Shown here: positions 8,234 through 17,411 of the stretch, one piece after another
Position numbering within the stretch: the stretch's first letter is position 1
Layout: every line of letters starts with the position of its first letter
Source: Mesorhizobium loti
Lineage (GTDB): Bacteria > Pseudomonadota > Alphaproteobacteria > Rhizobiales > Rhizobiaceae
Direction: 5' to 3'
DNA length: 64,000 bases
Assembly (NCBI RefSeq): GCF_013170705.1
Contig: NZ_CP033334.1
Location: 3,387,501 to 3,451,500, forward strand
Made by a program: the position numbers and the translations under genes
Notes under the pieces: model-generated
Seen by the model: only the letters and a program-made list of their open reading frames with translations
Told to the model about the DNA's origin: nothing
Databases searched by the model: none

Positions 8234-8893
8234 TTATTCCCCGATAAACGCCAGTACGACCACGCGCGGGGCGATGCAGTAGACGAGGTTGGCGCTGCGG
8301 CCGGTCGTTGTCGTCGCGCGGCCTGTGTTCAGGTCCACGGTGATATCCTCGTAGCCCAGCACCTGGTGGTCCAGCGGATAGACGGCCTTGTAGACCGCTT
8401 CCTTGGCGGCAAAGAGGATGCGGCCGGCAAGATGCTGGTCGGCTGTATCCATCCGGTCCGCGCCGGTTGCAACGAGCGCGAAAACGTCATCGGGCAAGGG
8501 CAGCGCGGGCTCGACGTCGATACCGAGCGAGCTCATATCGGCAATGCGCGCGACCGCCGCCACGGCCATGTCGTCGTCATGAGCGAGCGAACCAATTGTC
8601 CCGTGGGGCCAGACCGGAGCACCTGACGGCGCGCGCGGGATGGCGATGTTCTTGATGCCGATGTCGGCCAGCAGGCGGTGCGCGATCCAGCGGGCCGCAC
8701 CGCTGGCTCGTCGCATGGCCGGCTGGCGGGCGGGGATGGAACGCGCCTCCTCGGGCAAAAGATGGGTCTCGTCGCCTTCGCGTATGAGCCGGCATCCGGT
8801 GCGGACCCCATGCGGGGCGATGGCGGCCAGTGCCTGCGCCAGGGAGCTTTCCTCGGGCAAATCCGGAGGCGAAGGATTCGCGGCGGGCCTCAT
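8234..8893 (-). CDS. 4'-phosphopantetheinyl transferase (EntD/Sfp type)
   Basis: A 219-residue transferase that moves phosphopantetheine from CoA to a carrier-protein serine. It has the EntD-type motifs GSLAHDDD, GIDVEP (Mg2+-binding Asp and Glu) and FAAKEAVYKA (catalytic Glu/Lys). It is the last gene of the minus-strand operon NRPS-GNAT-PPTase and overlaps the GNAT stop by four bases (ATGA). The linkage says its main client is the carrier domain of the NRPS at 9398-13525 (Ser605). Confidence 0.92.
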   Translation of the reverse strand: MRPAANPSPPDLPEESSLAQALAAIAPHGVRTGCRLIREGDETHLLPEEARSIPARQPAMRRASGAARWIAHRLLADIGIKNIAIPRAPSGAPVWPHGTIGSLAHDDDMAVAAVARIADMSSLGIDVEPALPLPDDVFALVATGADRMDTADQHLAGRILFAAKEAVYKAVYPLDHQVLGYEDITVDLNTGRATTTTGRSANLVYCIAPRVVVLAFIGE

Positions 8894-9372
8894 TGATCGC
8901 CCATCGATGCCGGCAGGGCGAGGTCGGCGATCATTTCGCCATCCTCGTCGAGCCCTTCTTCGACGAAACCGGCGGCACGGTAGAGCTGGCGTGCCGCTTC
9001 ATTCTCCGGCTCGTAGCAGATGGAGACGTGCCTGATGTGACCGAGCCCGCCGATTTCGCGCAGCACCTCGCGCAGCGCGGCCTTGCCGTAGCCCTTGCCC
9101 TGGCTGGCGCGGTCGATCATGAACCGATAGATGCGCGCCTCGTCGTCATCGCTTGGCGCCTCGTACATCAGGAACCCGACAACACGATCCCCGGCCATGA
9201 TCGCGCGCGGCCGCGCGTCATGATCGGATCTGGCTTCGCGCAGCGAGGCCGCGTTGCCCGCGACGAAATCCATCTGGTCGGGGGCCAGCCGCAGTGCTGC
9301 CACCAGGGCGCGATTGGCCGGGGTAAGCGGCGCGATCCGGATGTCGGGCGTGCTTCCGGATCGCTCTGTCAC
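8890..9372 (-). CDS. GNAT family N-acetyltransferase
   Basis: GNAT-fold acetyltransferase with the acetyl-CoA loop in RASQGKGYGKAALREVL and the terminal-strand motif ENEAARQLYRAAGF. Overall it resembles spermidine/diamine acetyltransferases. The GTG at 9372 has GGAGGT four bases upstream and gives 160 residues. An in-frame ATG at 9423 would give 177 residues, but lacks a Shine-Dalgarno and overlaps the NRPS end by 26 bp. It sits between the NRPS and the PPTase in one operon. A polyamine-like or (beta-)lysine amine is a reasonable guess for its substrate; it is shorter than AblB beta-lysine acetyltransferases. Confidence 0.88.
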   Translation of the reverse strand: MTERSGSTPDIRIAPLTPANRALVAALRLAPDQMDFVAGNAASLREARSDHDARPRAIMAGDRVVGFLMYEAPSDDDEARIYRFMIDRASQGKGYGKAALREVLREIGGLGHIRHVSICYEPENEAARQLYRAAGFVEEGLDEDGEMIADLALPASMGDQ

Positions 9373-9397
9373 GTGACCTCCGATGCTCTCGGGATCG

Positions 9398-12300
9398 TCA
9401 GGATGACGCCGTGGAGCCGTCATCCATGATCGGCTCGACGAAACGATGCAGCTTGGCCGGGTTGCCGCGCCAGATCGAGTTGGGCTCCAGCACTTCGCCT
9501 TTCATCACGAAGGAGTCGGCATCGACCATCGATCCCTTGCCCATGACGACGCCGTAGTGGACAAAGGCGGAGGGTCCGAGCGTGCAACCGTCACCGATGC
9601 GGATGAAGTCCGACTTGAACGCGCCTTCTTCCAGCGAATGGGCCTGGATGACGCAGCCCTCGTTGAGCGTGACGTCATCGCCGATCTCGACCAGCGAACG
9701 CTCGGTCAGGTTGCTGCCGCCGTCATAGACCCGCTTGCCGACCTTGACGCCCAGCATGCGCAGGATCACCGGCCGGAACGGCGTGCCGGCGAACAGGCGC
9801 ACGATCGGTGTATCGGCAAGCTTCCAATGGCGTTCGTGGCGCCAGAAGTCGACATCGTAGATCGTCGTCATCCGCGGCTTCAGCCGGCCAAAGCCAAGGC
9901 TTGCCCGCTCGACAAGAATGTAGAACGGAATGGTGATCGCCGAGGTCAGCATCACGGCGACGAAGAGGGCGACCTCGTTCCATTCGGTGTAGTAGTTCAA
10001 TGCCCGATCCCAGATCGCCAGCGTGGCGAACAGCATGACCCATTGGGCGGCAATGAACAGAAGGATCGTCACCAGGTTGTGGCGGTTCTTGAACGGGATG
10101 CGCTGGCGCCGGTCGGCCTCGTCGACGCCGGCGATGAGTTCCTTGTCGCGGTTCACCATGCGCGGGATCTCAAAGGCGGGCGAACCCAGGAGCCCGACAT
10201 TCTCGCGCACCGGGCCATCGATGGGGATCATCACCTTGGTGCCGAGCAGGACGTTGTCGCCCGTGCGGCCATCCGGCGGATAGTAGATGTTGTTGCCGAG
10301 ATAGTTGCGCTCGCCAATGCGTGTCGGCTCCAGCCGGAACGCCGAGGCGGATTTGTGCACATTGATCATGAACAGCCCGTCGGACACCATGGTCTCGGTG
10401 CCGATCTCGCACAGAAGCGGGTTTTCGTGCTGCTGGTTGGAGCCGAAATTGGAGCCGGTCTGCACCACCTTGTTGAGGTTCCAGCCGATGGCGCTCATAT
10501 AGTGGACGATGGCCGAGCTGTCGCCGAACAGCAGCCCCAGCACACGCGAGTTGCTCGAGAATTCCGAGACGGTCTGCAGCCAGTAGCGGAAGCCATAGAG
10601 CGTATAGGTGCGGCCCGGCTTCAGGATCAGGCTGAAAACGCGCGGCACCACCGTGGCGGCGAGAAAGGCCACGGCGATATAGCCGAACAGCGTGACCGTG
10701 GTGCCGATCGCGACAAGGCCGATCGTCTCCTGATAGTCGTCGCCGACATATTCCCAATAGCTGTGGAACAGGAGCGGCAGCGGGGTGATGACCGCGAACA
10801 GCAGCACCAGCTGGACGGCTTCATAGAGGAAACGCCGGACCTCGTAAGGGTTCGCGTTGCGCACCTTGCAATAGTCCGCCGTGGTCGGCACGGCCGGCGA
10901 TCCGTGCCAGTGCTCGCCGTCGGGAATGCTTTGCCCGCTCTGCAGCGAGGACGAATGGCCGAGCTGGCCACCGTCGCCGATCGAGGTGTCGATGTCGAGC
11001 GTGGAGCCGACGCCGACGAAGGCGTCGCGGCCGATGGTCAGCGGCCCGGTGTGGATATAGCCGGACTGGGCGCGATAGCCGAGGATCATCGATTCCTTGC
11101 GCAGGATGGTGTTGGCGCCGATCGAAATCAGGTCCGTGCAGACCGGCACGGATTTGGATTCGATGACGGCGTTGTGGCCGAGCTTGGTGCCGAGAAGCCG
11201 GAGATAGATGCTGTAGAGCGGGCTGCCGCGGAACAGCACGACGGGCGCAGTGCGGATCAGCGTCTTGACGACCCAGAAGCGATAGTAGCGCAGGCCCCAG
11301 ATGGGAAATGCCTCGGCCTTCCAGCGGCCGACAAGCAGCCATTTCGCGGCAACGGCAAAGCCCGACATGCCGAAGAACACGCCGGCGGAGAGCGCCACGC
11401 ACCTGATGTAAAGCTGCAGCGGCTCGTCGAGCGCGTCATAGACCCAGTCGAGGCCGTGGTCGAGGACCCACAGCGCGACATAGCTGTAGACAAGGTAGAA
11501 CGAAAGCTGGCCCGCTCCGCAGGTCCAGTAGACGAGGTTCGAGGCCCGGCGGGTGAGGACAGGCTCGAAGGTGGCCGTCGTCATCTCCTCCGCCATGGCC
11601 AGGTGCTTGGCCAGGCGCGCAACCGTCGGATAGAGATAGATGTCGCGCATGGACGTCGTCGCCCATTCCTTGCGGGTGCGAACGCGGGCGCAGAAATGAG
11701 CCATCAGCAGCGAGTTCGCGCCGAGATCGTCGAAGAAATTGTCCTCGACCGAGACCGCGTCGAATTTCAACACGGCGGCCAGCGCGTCGGCCAGGAAGCG
11801 CTCGTCGTCATTGCCGGGCGCGACCATCTCGCGGTCGGCGGAAAGCCGGACGCTTGTCGGCTTGGGAAGCTGGCGAAGATCCACCTTGTTGGAGACGGTC
11901 ATCGGGATCGCCGGCAGTTCCTCCAGATAGGAGGGCACCATGTAGTCCGGCAGGCGCCGCTTCATCGTCTGGGCGAGATCGGCGCGCGAGATCGCCGACG
12001 CCCCGGCCTTGGGCGCGTAATAGGCGACGAGCTCGACACGGCCGGGCTCGATCTCCCAGGTGGTGACGGCGGCCTGCGCGATGGCGGGCTGGTCCAGCAG
12101 CACCGCCTCGATCTCGCCGAGCTCGATGCGATAGCCGCGGATCTTCACCTGGGTGTCGATGCGCCCGTTATACTCGATCTCGCCATCGGCGTTGATCCGG
12201 CCAAGGTCGCCCGTGCGGTAGATGCGCTTCGACGGGTTGTTCGGCAGGCCGATGAAGTCGGGGATGAATTTCTGTTCGGTGAGGTCTTGCCTGTTGAGAT

Positions 12301-13525
12301 AGCCGATCGCGAGCCCGATGCCTGCGATGCCGATCTCGCCCAGTTCGCCAGGCTCGGCCAGTTCCGGCAGCGAAGGGTCGAGAATGACGATGGAATAGGT
12401 GGGCAGCGGCGCGCCGATGGTGACGGGCTTGTCCGGCGTCAGCGCGCCCATGGTCGCGGTGACGGTCGCCTCTGTCGGGCCGTAGGTGTTGAGGATCTGC
12501 CGCCCGGGCTTCGACCAGCGCACCACCAGATTGTGCGGGCAGGCCTCGCCGCCGACCAGGAGCGTGCGCAGGCTGGGCACGTCGCTGGCCATGGACGACA
12601 GCAGGGTCGGGCTGCAGGCCATGCAGGTGATGTCGTGATGCCGCAGGAAATCGGCGAGTTCCTCGCCGACGAGCGGCATCTGGCCGGGCGCGGGCACCAC
12701 CGTCGCACCGGCGACGAACGGCACCCAGATCTCCTCGGAGGAAAAGTCGAAGGCGATGGTCATGCCCTGGTAGACGCGGTCGCCCGGCCGGTAGCCATAG
12801 GATGCGGCGGCGACCCGGATGAAGTTGACGAAGCTCTGGTGCCGGACGGCCACGCCCTTCGGCCTGCCTGTCGTGCCCGAGGTGTAGAGGATGTAGCAGA
12901 TGTCTTCGACCGCGACGGAGGCCGGCGCCCTGTGCAGCTTCAGCGGCGCGTCGGACTGTCTGGAGATCTCGGCGGCGGCGCTGTCGATCAGCACGTGGGG
13001 AACCGGCAACTGGTCGGCGCGCGACGCATAGGTGGCGATGGTGACGATCAGGCTGACACTGGCGTCGTCGATGATCAGCGCCATGCGCTCTTGCGGAAAG
13101 GCGGTGGCCAGCGGCACGAAGGCGGCACCCGCCTTCACCACCGCGAGCACCGCGACATAGGTCTCCGCCGACCGGTCGAGGATAAGCCCGATCCGGTCGC
13201 CCGGCCGAACGCCGCGCTTGACGAGCAGGCGGGCGAACTGGTTGGCGCGCTTGTCGAGCTCCTGATACGTCCAGACACGTCCCTCGGAGATCACCGCCGG
13301 CAAGGCTGCGAATGTCTCGGCGAGCTCCTCGAAGACCGCGTCCAGCCGCTCATCGGGCCGGCCTGCCCGGGCGAAGTCCGCGCCGGTCAGAACCTGGCCG
13401 TGCGCGGCCGCGGACCGCTGGGCACTTCTTATGAGCGCATCGAAGCTCGCGACGCCGGCTTCGGGCGCTCCGTCCGGTCTTGCCGTGTCCCTGTCGAGTG
13501 CGGCGATATCGACACCGTGATCCAT
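9398..13525 (-). CDS. Pls/PosA-type non-ribosomal peptide synthetase
   Basis: A 1375-residue membrane NRPS with the layout of epsilon-poly-lysine synthetase (about 1320 residues). Adenylation domain about 60-560: A3 YILYTSGTTGRPKGV 211-225, A4 around D260, A5 NTYGPTEATV 346-355, A7 YRTGDLGR 436-443, A8 454-473, A10 lysine K547. Carrier domain about 575-645 with Ser605 in DLGANSLL. Six membrane segments near 671-692, 703-730, 901-925, 934-960, 1150-1172 and 1184-1206 separate three soluble C-terminal domains that carry hexapeptide-repeat-like (left-handed helix) stretches. There is no condensation or thioesterase domain. In Pls the three soluble domains join monomers by isopeptide bonds. I start at the ATG at 13525; upstream codons have poor coding character. 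The monomer is inferred, not shown; E264 in the pocket region would suit a basic residue. Confidence 0.93.
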   Translation of the reverse strand: MDHGVDIAALDRDTARPDGAPEAGVASFDALIRSAQRSAAAHGQVLTGADFARAGRPDERLDAVFEELAETFAALPAVISEGRVWTYQELDKRANQFARLLVKRGVRPGDRIGLILDRSAETYVAVLAVVKAGAAFVPLATAFPQERMALIIDDASVSLIVTIATYASRADQLPVPHVLIDSAAAEISRQSDAPLKLHRAPASVAVEDICYILYTSGTTGRPKGVAVRHQSFVNFIRVAAASYGYRPGDRVYQGMTIAFDFSSEEIWVPFVAGATVVPAPGQMPLVGEELADFLRHHDITCMACSPTLLSSMASDVPSLRTLLVGGEACPHNLVVRWSKPGRQILNTYGPTEATVTATMGALTPDKPVTIGAPLPTYSIVILDPSLPELAEPGELGEIGIAGIGLAIGYLNRQDLTEQKFIPDFIGLPNNPSKRIYRTGDLGRINADGEIEYNGRIDTQVKIRGYRIELGEIEAVLLDQPAIAQAAVTTWEIEPGRVELVAYYAPKAGASAISRADLAQTMKRRLPDYMVPSYLEELPAIPMTVSNKVDLRQLPKPTSVRLSADREMVAPGNDDERFLADALAAVLKFDAVSVEDNFFDDLGANSLLMAHFCARVRTRKEWATTSMRDIYLYPTVARLAKHLAMAEEMTTATFEPVLTRRASNLVYWTCGAGQLSFYLVYSYVALWVLDHGLDWVYDALDEPLQLYIRCVALSAGVFFGMSGFAVAAKWLLVGRWKAEAFPIWGLRYYRFWVVKTLIRTAPVVLFRGSPLYSIYLRLLGTKLGHNAVIESKSVPVCTDLISIGANTILRKESMILGYRAQSGYIHTGPLTIGRDAFVGVGSTLDIDTSIGDGGQLGHSSSLQSGQSIPDGEHWHGSPAVPTTADYCKVRNANPYEVRRFLYEAVQLVLLFAVITPLPLLFHSYWEYVGDDYQETIGLVAIGTTVTLFGYIAVAFLAATVVPRVFSLILKPGRTYTLYGFRYWLQTVSEFSSNSRVLGLLFGDSSAIVHYMSAIGWNLNKVVQTGSNFGSNQQHENPLLCEIGTETMVSDGLFMINVHKSASAFRLEPTRIGERNYLGNNIYYPPDGRTGDNVLLGTKVMIPIDGPVRENVGLLGSPAFEIPRMVNRDKELIAGVDEADRRQRIPFKNRHNLVTILLFIAAQWVMLFATLAIWDRALNYYTEWNEVALFVAVMLTSAITIPFYILVERASLGFGRLKPRMTTIYDVDFWRHERHWKLADTPIVRLFAGTPFRPVILRMLGVKVGKRVYDGGSNLTERSLVEIGDDVTLNEGCVIQAHSLEEGAFKSDFIRIGDGCTLGPSAFVHYGVVMGKGSMVDADSFVMKGEVLEPNSIWRGNPAKLHRFVEPIMDDGSTASS

Positions 13526-13859
13526 TTCCAAACTCTCTCGTCCTGGCCGCGCATCGCCCGGCTGTTCATACCGCCGTTCGATCCGGCATTTTCGGCTGTG
13601 CCGCCGCTGCGATTTGACCCTTGTTGGTGGCGGACCCGAAGCTTCCGAAAAGGAATCCCGGCAGTCCCCCGCGGGATGGTTATGGCATCCGATCTTTTCG
13701 CCAGTTTTTCCGAAGTGTTGAAACTTGTTTCTGAATTGTGTCTGAGCGAGATATTGCGGGCTGGAGGAGCCGGCCTCGGCTGCCATGCAAGGCCGGTGTT
13801 GTCGCGGCCCGCCATCCATGCCTATGCTGGGTGGTTCGCGGCTTTCAGGATCGTGGCGG
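13526..13859. other. 334-bp divergent intergenic region (NRPS / AraC)
   Basis: No convincing gene lies between the divergent NRPS start (13525) and AraC start (13860). The middle (about 13680-13750) is noticeably AT-richer than its surroundings and probably holds the NRPS promoter. I did not find a clear inverted repeat for the AraC protein. Confidence 0.5.
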
Positions 13860-14927
13860 ATGGCAGCGGGAGGCAACGGTCAGGACGTGGTGCCGGGGAG
13901 GGCTCCCGTGGGACGCGGGGTGCCGCGTTCGGTGCTGGACACGGCGGGCCTGGCGCCCAGGGACGCGGTCGCGCTGTGGCGGGAGAACATGGGTTTCTTC
14001 TATGACGTTCGCCTGCGCAATGGCGGCGACGACCGGTTCCATGTCCATGCCGAAGCGTTTCATTTCGGCGAAATCGCACTCAGTTCGTACCGATGCGTCG
14101 CGCAGACCTTCGACCGTTCGCGCGCCCGCATCGGCCGCGACGGTCTCGACCAGATCACCGTGCAGGTCTGCCTGCGGGGCAGCCACGGCCGGCGCGATGG
14201 CGGGCCGGATGAAAAGGCCTGCCCGGGCGACCTGATCGTCTCCGACCTGGCGCAGGCCCAGTCGACGGGGACATCCGGCATCGACAGCCTCAACCTGACC
14301 ATGCCGCGCCGCCTGCTGGCGCCGCTCCTGAAGGCGCCGGACGAGCACAATCTGCGCGTCATCCCGGGCAATGCCCCTTTGACGGCGCTGTTGCGCGGCC
14401 ATCTCCTCGGCCTCTACGCGGCAGCGCCGGCCATGAGCGGCCAGGACGCCGAGGCGGTGACCAGGCCGACGCTGGATCTTGCCGCGGCGGCCATCAATTC
14501 GGCCGTGGCGGAGGAAAACGCCGCTTCGGTGCAACTGGCGCTGGCCGGCGAAATCCGCCGCCACATCGACAGGCATGTCGGCAGCCGCGACCTCACGGCC
14601 GCGACCATAGCCGCGCTGTTCGGCATTTCGACGCGCAAGCTCTATTACCTGTTCGAGCCGTATGGCGGCCTTTCCCGATACATCCAGGAGGAAAGGCTGC
14701 GCCGCTGCCGCGCCGAGCTCGTCGATCCCGCCCGCCGGCACGAAGCCATCGGCGAGATCGCCGACCGCCACGGCTTCGGCCACCGCAAGAGTTTTGTCCG
14801 TGCCTTCCGGCGTTGCTTCGACATGACGCCACGCGAGATGCGGGCGCTCGCCGCGCAGGGGCGCGGCCTGCCAGCCGGGCATGGCGCGGACCGCACCCTA
14901 TGGCGCTGGATCCGCGACCTCCGCTAG
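13860..14927 (+). CDS. AraC-family transcriptional regulator
   Basis: An AraC regulator of about 355 residues. The N-terminal part resembles the cupin-like ligand-binding domain of AraC_binding_2 proteins (VCLRGSHGRRDGG, CPGDLIVSDLAQ). The C-terminal 100 residues hold two helix-turn-helices, with LTAATIAALFGISTRKLYYL in the first and IGEIADRHGFGHRKSFVRAF in the second. The start is uncertain: ATG 13860 is used, and in-frame ATGs exist at 13785, 13818 and 13824. It is divergent from the NRPS operon, whose regulator it may be. Confidence 0.85.
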   Translation: MAAGGNGQDVVPGRAPVGRGVPRSVLDTAGLAPRDAVALWRENMGFFYDVRLRNGGDDRFHVHAEAFHFGEIALSSYRCVAQTFDRSRARIGRDGLDQITVQVCLRGSHGRRDGGPDEKACPGDLIVSDLAQAQSTGTSGIDSLNLTMPRRLLAPLLKAPDEHNLRVIPGNAPLTALLRGHLLGLYAAAPAMSGQDAEAVTRPTLDLAAAAINSAVAEENAASVQLALAGEIRRHIDRHVGSRDLTAATIAALFGISTRKLYYLFEPYGGLSRYIQEERLRRCRAELVDPARRHEAIGEIADRHGFGHRKSFVRAFRRCFDMTPREMRALAAQGRGLPAGHGADRTLWRWIRDLR

Positions 14928-15081
14928 GAGCCTCGCCGGCCGGCAATCCGATGCCGGTTTTTGCACCCACAGCCACATTCCTTGCGCCTGCCGCCACATT
15001 TGCCCGGCGCGTTCATACAGGCCTTGAATTACCGCCGCCGCCCGCACGAAAACCAACCGGACAAACGGGGGGCGGACGCAG

Positions 15082-16044
15082 GTGGCCAGCCAGGACAATG
15101 TCATCGTCCTGTCCACGGACGAGATCGCGGACCGCGAGCGCGAAGCGGCCGTGCGAGAATTCTACGGCCGCATCTGCATGCGGCTGGACCTTGCTCCGCT
15201 GGATCGCGGCGCGCTGCATCTGAGCGCCTCCACGCTTTTGCTGCCAGGGGTGAGCGTGGCCGAGGGCAAGGTCTCGCCGATGGCCTGGGAACGCACGGCA
15301 GCCTTGCGGCAGGACGCCAATGACGATCTCGTCGTGTCCTGGATCGCGGGTGGCTGGGGCTTCGACACGCCAGGCCAGGGAACCGTGGAGACGCCGGCCG
15401 GCGCACCCTGCATCATGCCGATGGACGGACGCTGGCGCGCCAGGGCGCCGGGCGGGGACTGGACCATCTGCGCCCGCTTCGACAGGTCGACGCTCGAGCC
15501 GCTGGTGCGCCATGTCGGCGATCTCAGGCCCGACGCGATCAACCCCGGCACGCCGGAGGCGCGGCTTCTCCTGGCCTATGTCACGGCGGTGGCGCGCGGC
15601 GGGATGAGCGCCGGGCTTGCGCCGCTGGCCGCCCAGCACATTGCCGATCTGTTCGCCGCGGCGGTCGGAACCAGCCGCGAGGTGGGCGAAGTGATCGCCG
15701 GGCGCGGCGTCCGCGCCGCGCGCATCGAGGCCATCAAGCGCTATATCGAGGAGAATATGCACAAAGCGCGGCTGTCGGCGGAGATGGCGGGAAGGGGCCT
15801 TGGGCTCAGCCCGCGCTACATCAGGCGTCTCTTCGCGGAGGAAGGGCACAGCTTTTCCGACTATGTCATGCAAAGGCGGCTGGAGCGGATCCACCGGCAA
15901 CTCGCCAGCCCGCTTTTCGCCGCAAGGCCGATCGCCGATCTCGCCTTCGAGGCGGGGCTGGTCGAGCCATCGACCTTCTACCGGCAGTTCCGGTCGCGTT
16001 ATCGCATGACGCCTTCCGAGGTGCGCGCCGGCCTGGCGCAGTGA
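15082..16044 (+). CDS. AraC-family transcriptional regulator (second)
   Basis: A 320-residue AraC regulator starting at GTG 15082, behind a GGGGGGCGG run. Residues about 1-200 form the ligand/dimerisation part; the C-terminal 110 residues contain the AraC double helix-turn-helix (LGLSPRYIRRLFAEEG and IADLAFEAGLVEPSTFYRQF). It lies 154 bp after the other AraC gene and reads the same way, but the two differ clearly in sequence. The target is unknown; the downstream secreted Cys protein or the NRPS locus are neighbours. Confidence 0.88.
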   Translation: MASQDNVIVLSTDEIADREREAAVREFYGRICMRLDLAPLDRGALHLSASTLLLPGVSVAEGKVSPMAWERTAALRQDANDDLVVSWIAGGWGFDTPGQGTVETPAGAPCIMPMDGRWRARAPGGDWTICARFDRSTLEPLVRHVGDLRPDAINPGTPEARLLLAYVTAVARGGMSAGLAPLAAQHIADLFAAAVGTSREVGEVIAGRGVRAARIEAIKRYIEENMHKARLSAEMAGRGLGLSPRYIRRLFAEEGHSFSDYVMQRRLERIHRQLASPLFAARPIADLAFEAGLVEPSTFYRQFRSRYRMTPSEVRAGLAQ

Positions 16045-16211
16045 GGCGCCTGTTCCGACAGTGCCATCCACCTGTGCCGTCCCTGCGATACGCCGAGGCT
16101 CCCGCATCCGCATAGTCGCACCGTGGACGCGGTGCCGGAGGCACGCGCGGGAACGGAGGCTGGGCGGCCGGGCCTCCGCGACATCGGGAAAACTGGCCAC
16201 AGGAGGCAACA

Positions 16212-16511
16212 ATGCGTGCGGCGAAAAGGTGGATTCTCGGCATCTCGGTTTTCTGCGCCCTTCTTCCAACCGAGGTCTTCGCGGCCTACAAATGCATGAA
16301 CCCGGCGATCTGCAGGGCTGTCTGCGGCAGCGAGACATGCGGCAAGATCAGCGCGAGCAACCGCGACATGAAGGCGTTGGACCTCGGTGCGTCCGGACAA
16401 CTCGCCGCCTCCAGCGGCGGCGCTTCATCCGGCACCAGTTCCAGGAAGACCTACACCTGCTCCAACGAGGCGATCTGCATCGCGGTCTGCGGCAAGAAGA
16501 CCTGTCCGTAG
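16212..16511 (+). CDS. Small secreted protein with duplicated Cys motif
   Basis: A 99-residue protein with a clear Sec signal peptide (KRWILGISVFCALLPTEVFA, cut after AFA-like VFA) and then two copies of a four-cysteine motif: YKCMNPAICRAVCGSETC near residues 26-43 and YTCSNEAICIAVCGKKTC near 81-98. A Ser/Gly/Ala-rich linker joins them. The mature protein therefore has eight cysteines in two C-x5-C-x3-C-x4-C units, likely disulfide-bonded or metal-binding in the periplasm. AGGAGG lies six bases before the ATG. I do not recognise the family. Confidence 0.8.
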   Translation: MRAAKRWILGISVFCALLPTEVFAAYKCMNPAICRAVCGSETCGKISASNRDMKALDLGASGQLAASSGGASSGTSSRKTYTCSNEAICIAVCGKKTCP

Positions 16512-16743
16512 GCGACGCTGATCTGGCGCATCTTCGAAGGCGTCGGCGCGCTGCGCCGGCGCCTTTGTGCGTCCATGCGATCCACCTGGCGAACAGCGCC
16601 TGGCGTGGCCGCGCCCCCCTGAAATCATCTCCTTCAAAAAAATCTCGCCGTCGCCGGGAATAAAGCACCGCCCCGCCGGGTCTTCACTACAGCGGGGCCA
16701 ATACGGCCCGCGACCCGAAGAAACGAAACAAGGATTTCTGGAA

Positions 16744-16980
16744 ATGACCAAGCTCGCTCTCAGCGTGGCCGCGATGTTGCTTGCCTCGAGTGCCGCCTTT
16801 GCCGGCAGCGACCATTTCGAAGGCGGCAACCAGCCTTCCGTCGACACCGCTGTCACGGCCTCGATCTCCGACACGGCACCCCGGAACGGCGCCGATGCAC
16901 AGCTCAGGACCGAACAGGACCAGACCTCGGTTCAGGACATCGTCGCCCAGCACGATCGCGACAGCCTCTGGGGCCGATAG
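16744..16980 (+). CDS. DUF680 small secreted protein (copy 1)
   Basis: A 78-residue protein with a signal peptide ending SSAAFA and the mature N-terminus GSDHFEGG, the DUF680 signature. The rest is polar and probably unstructured, ending in DSLWGR. I start at ATG 16744 behind AAGGA. A second copy starts 44 bp after its stop, and a third lies at 19964. DUF680 proteins are known mainly from Mesorhizobium and have no assigned function. Confidence 0.85.
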   Translation: MTKLALSVAAMLLASSAAFAGSDHFEGGNQPSVDTAVTASISDTAPRNGADAQLRTEQDQTSVQDIVAQHDRDSLWGR

Positions 16981-17024
16981 GCGCTGGCCTTCAACCCGTG
17001 CCTCAACAAACAGGTATCATCGAC

Positions 17025-17273
17025 ATGAAAAACCTCGCTCTTACCGCCGCGGCCATTCTGGTGGCCACCACCAGCGCCTTTGCCGGCAGCGACCATTTCA
17101 ACGCCGACACGGCAAACCAGCCGCTTGCCGCCGTCGACAGCAACGCCACCGCCTCGATCCCCTACAAGGCGCGCCAGAACAAGGTCGACACCACGGTGAC
17201 GACCGGTCCCAGCCAGGCCGCTTCCCAGACTGATGCGGGCGAATTCGTCGGCCCGCCTGTGCCGGGCAACTGA
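17025..17273 (+). CDS. DUF680 small secreted protein (copy 2)
   Basis: An 82-residue paralogue of the preceding gene: signal peptide MKNLALTAAAILVATTSAFA, then GSDHFNADTANQ and a polar tail ending GPPVPGN. I start at ATG 17025. It has diverged from copy 1 beyond the signature, so the duplication is not recent. The next gene downstream is the exported metallo-hydrolase. Confidence 0.85.
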   Translation: MKNLALTAAAILVATTSAFAGSDHFNADTANQPLAAVDSNATASIPYKARQNKVDTTVTTGPSQAASQTDAGEFVGPPVPGN

Positions 17274-17411
17274 GTTCAGGGGTCGGGCCCCCTCCTCGAG
17301 GTCCCGACCCGGTCCGCACTCAGGACGGAGGGCCATGTGGCGTGGCCCTCCGTCACCCCGGAGTTTCTCGCCTTCCGACTTTGCCGCCACCGCAACCCAC
17401 AGGAGACCACC

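Noticed and set aside
9446-14005. 1519-codon open frame on the plus strand opposite the NRPS
   Set aside because: It mirrors the high-GC NRPS gene, has a composition of Arg/Gly/Asp/His typical of antisense frames, and shows no domain; the minus strand has all NRPS motifs.
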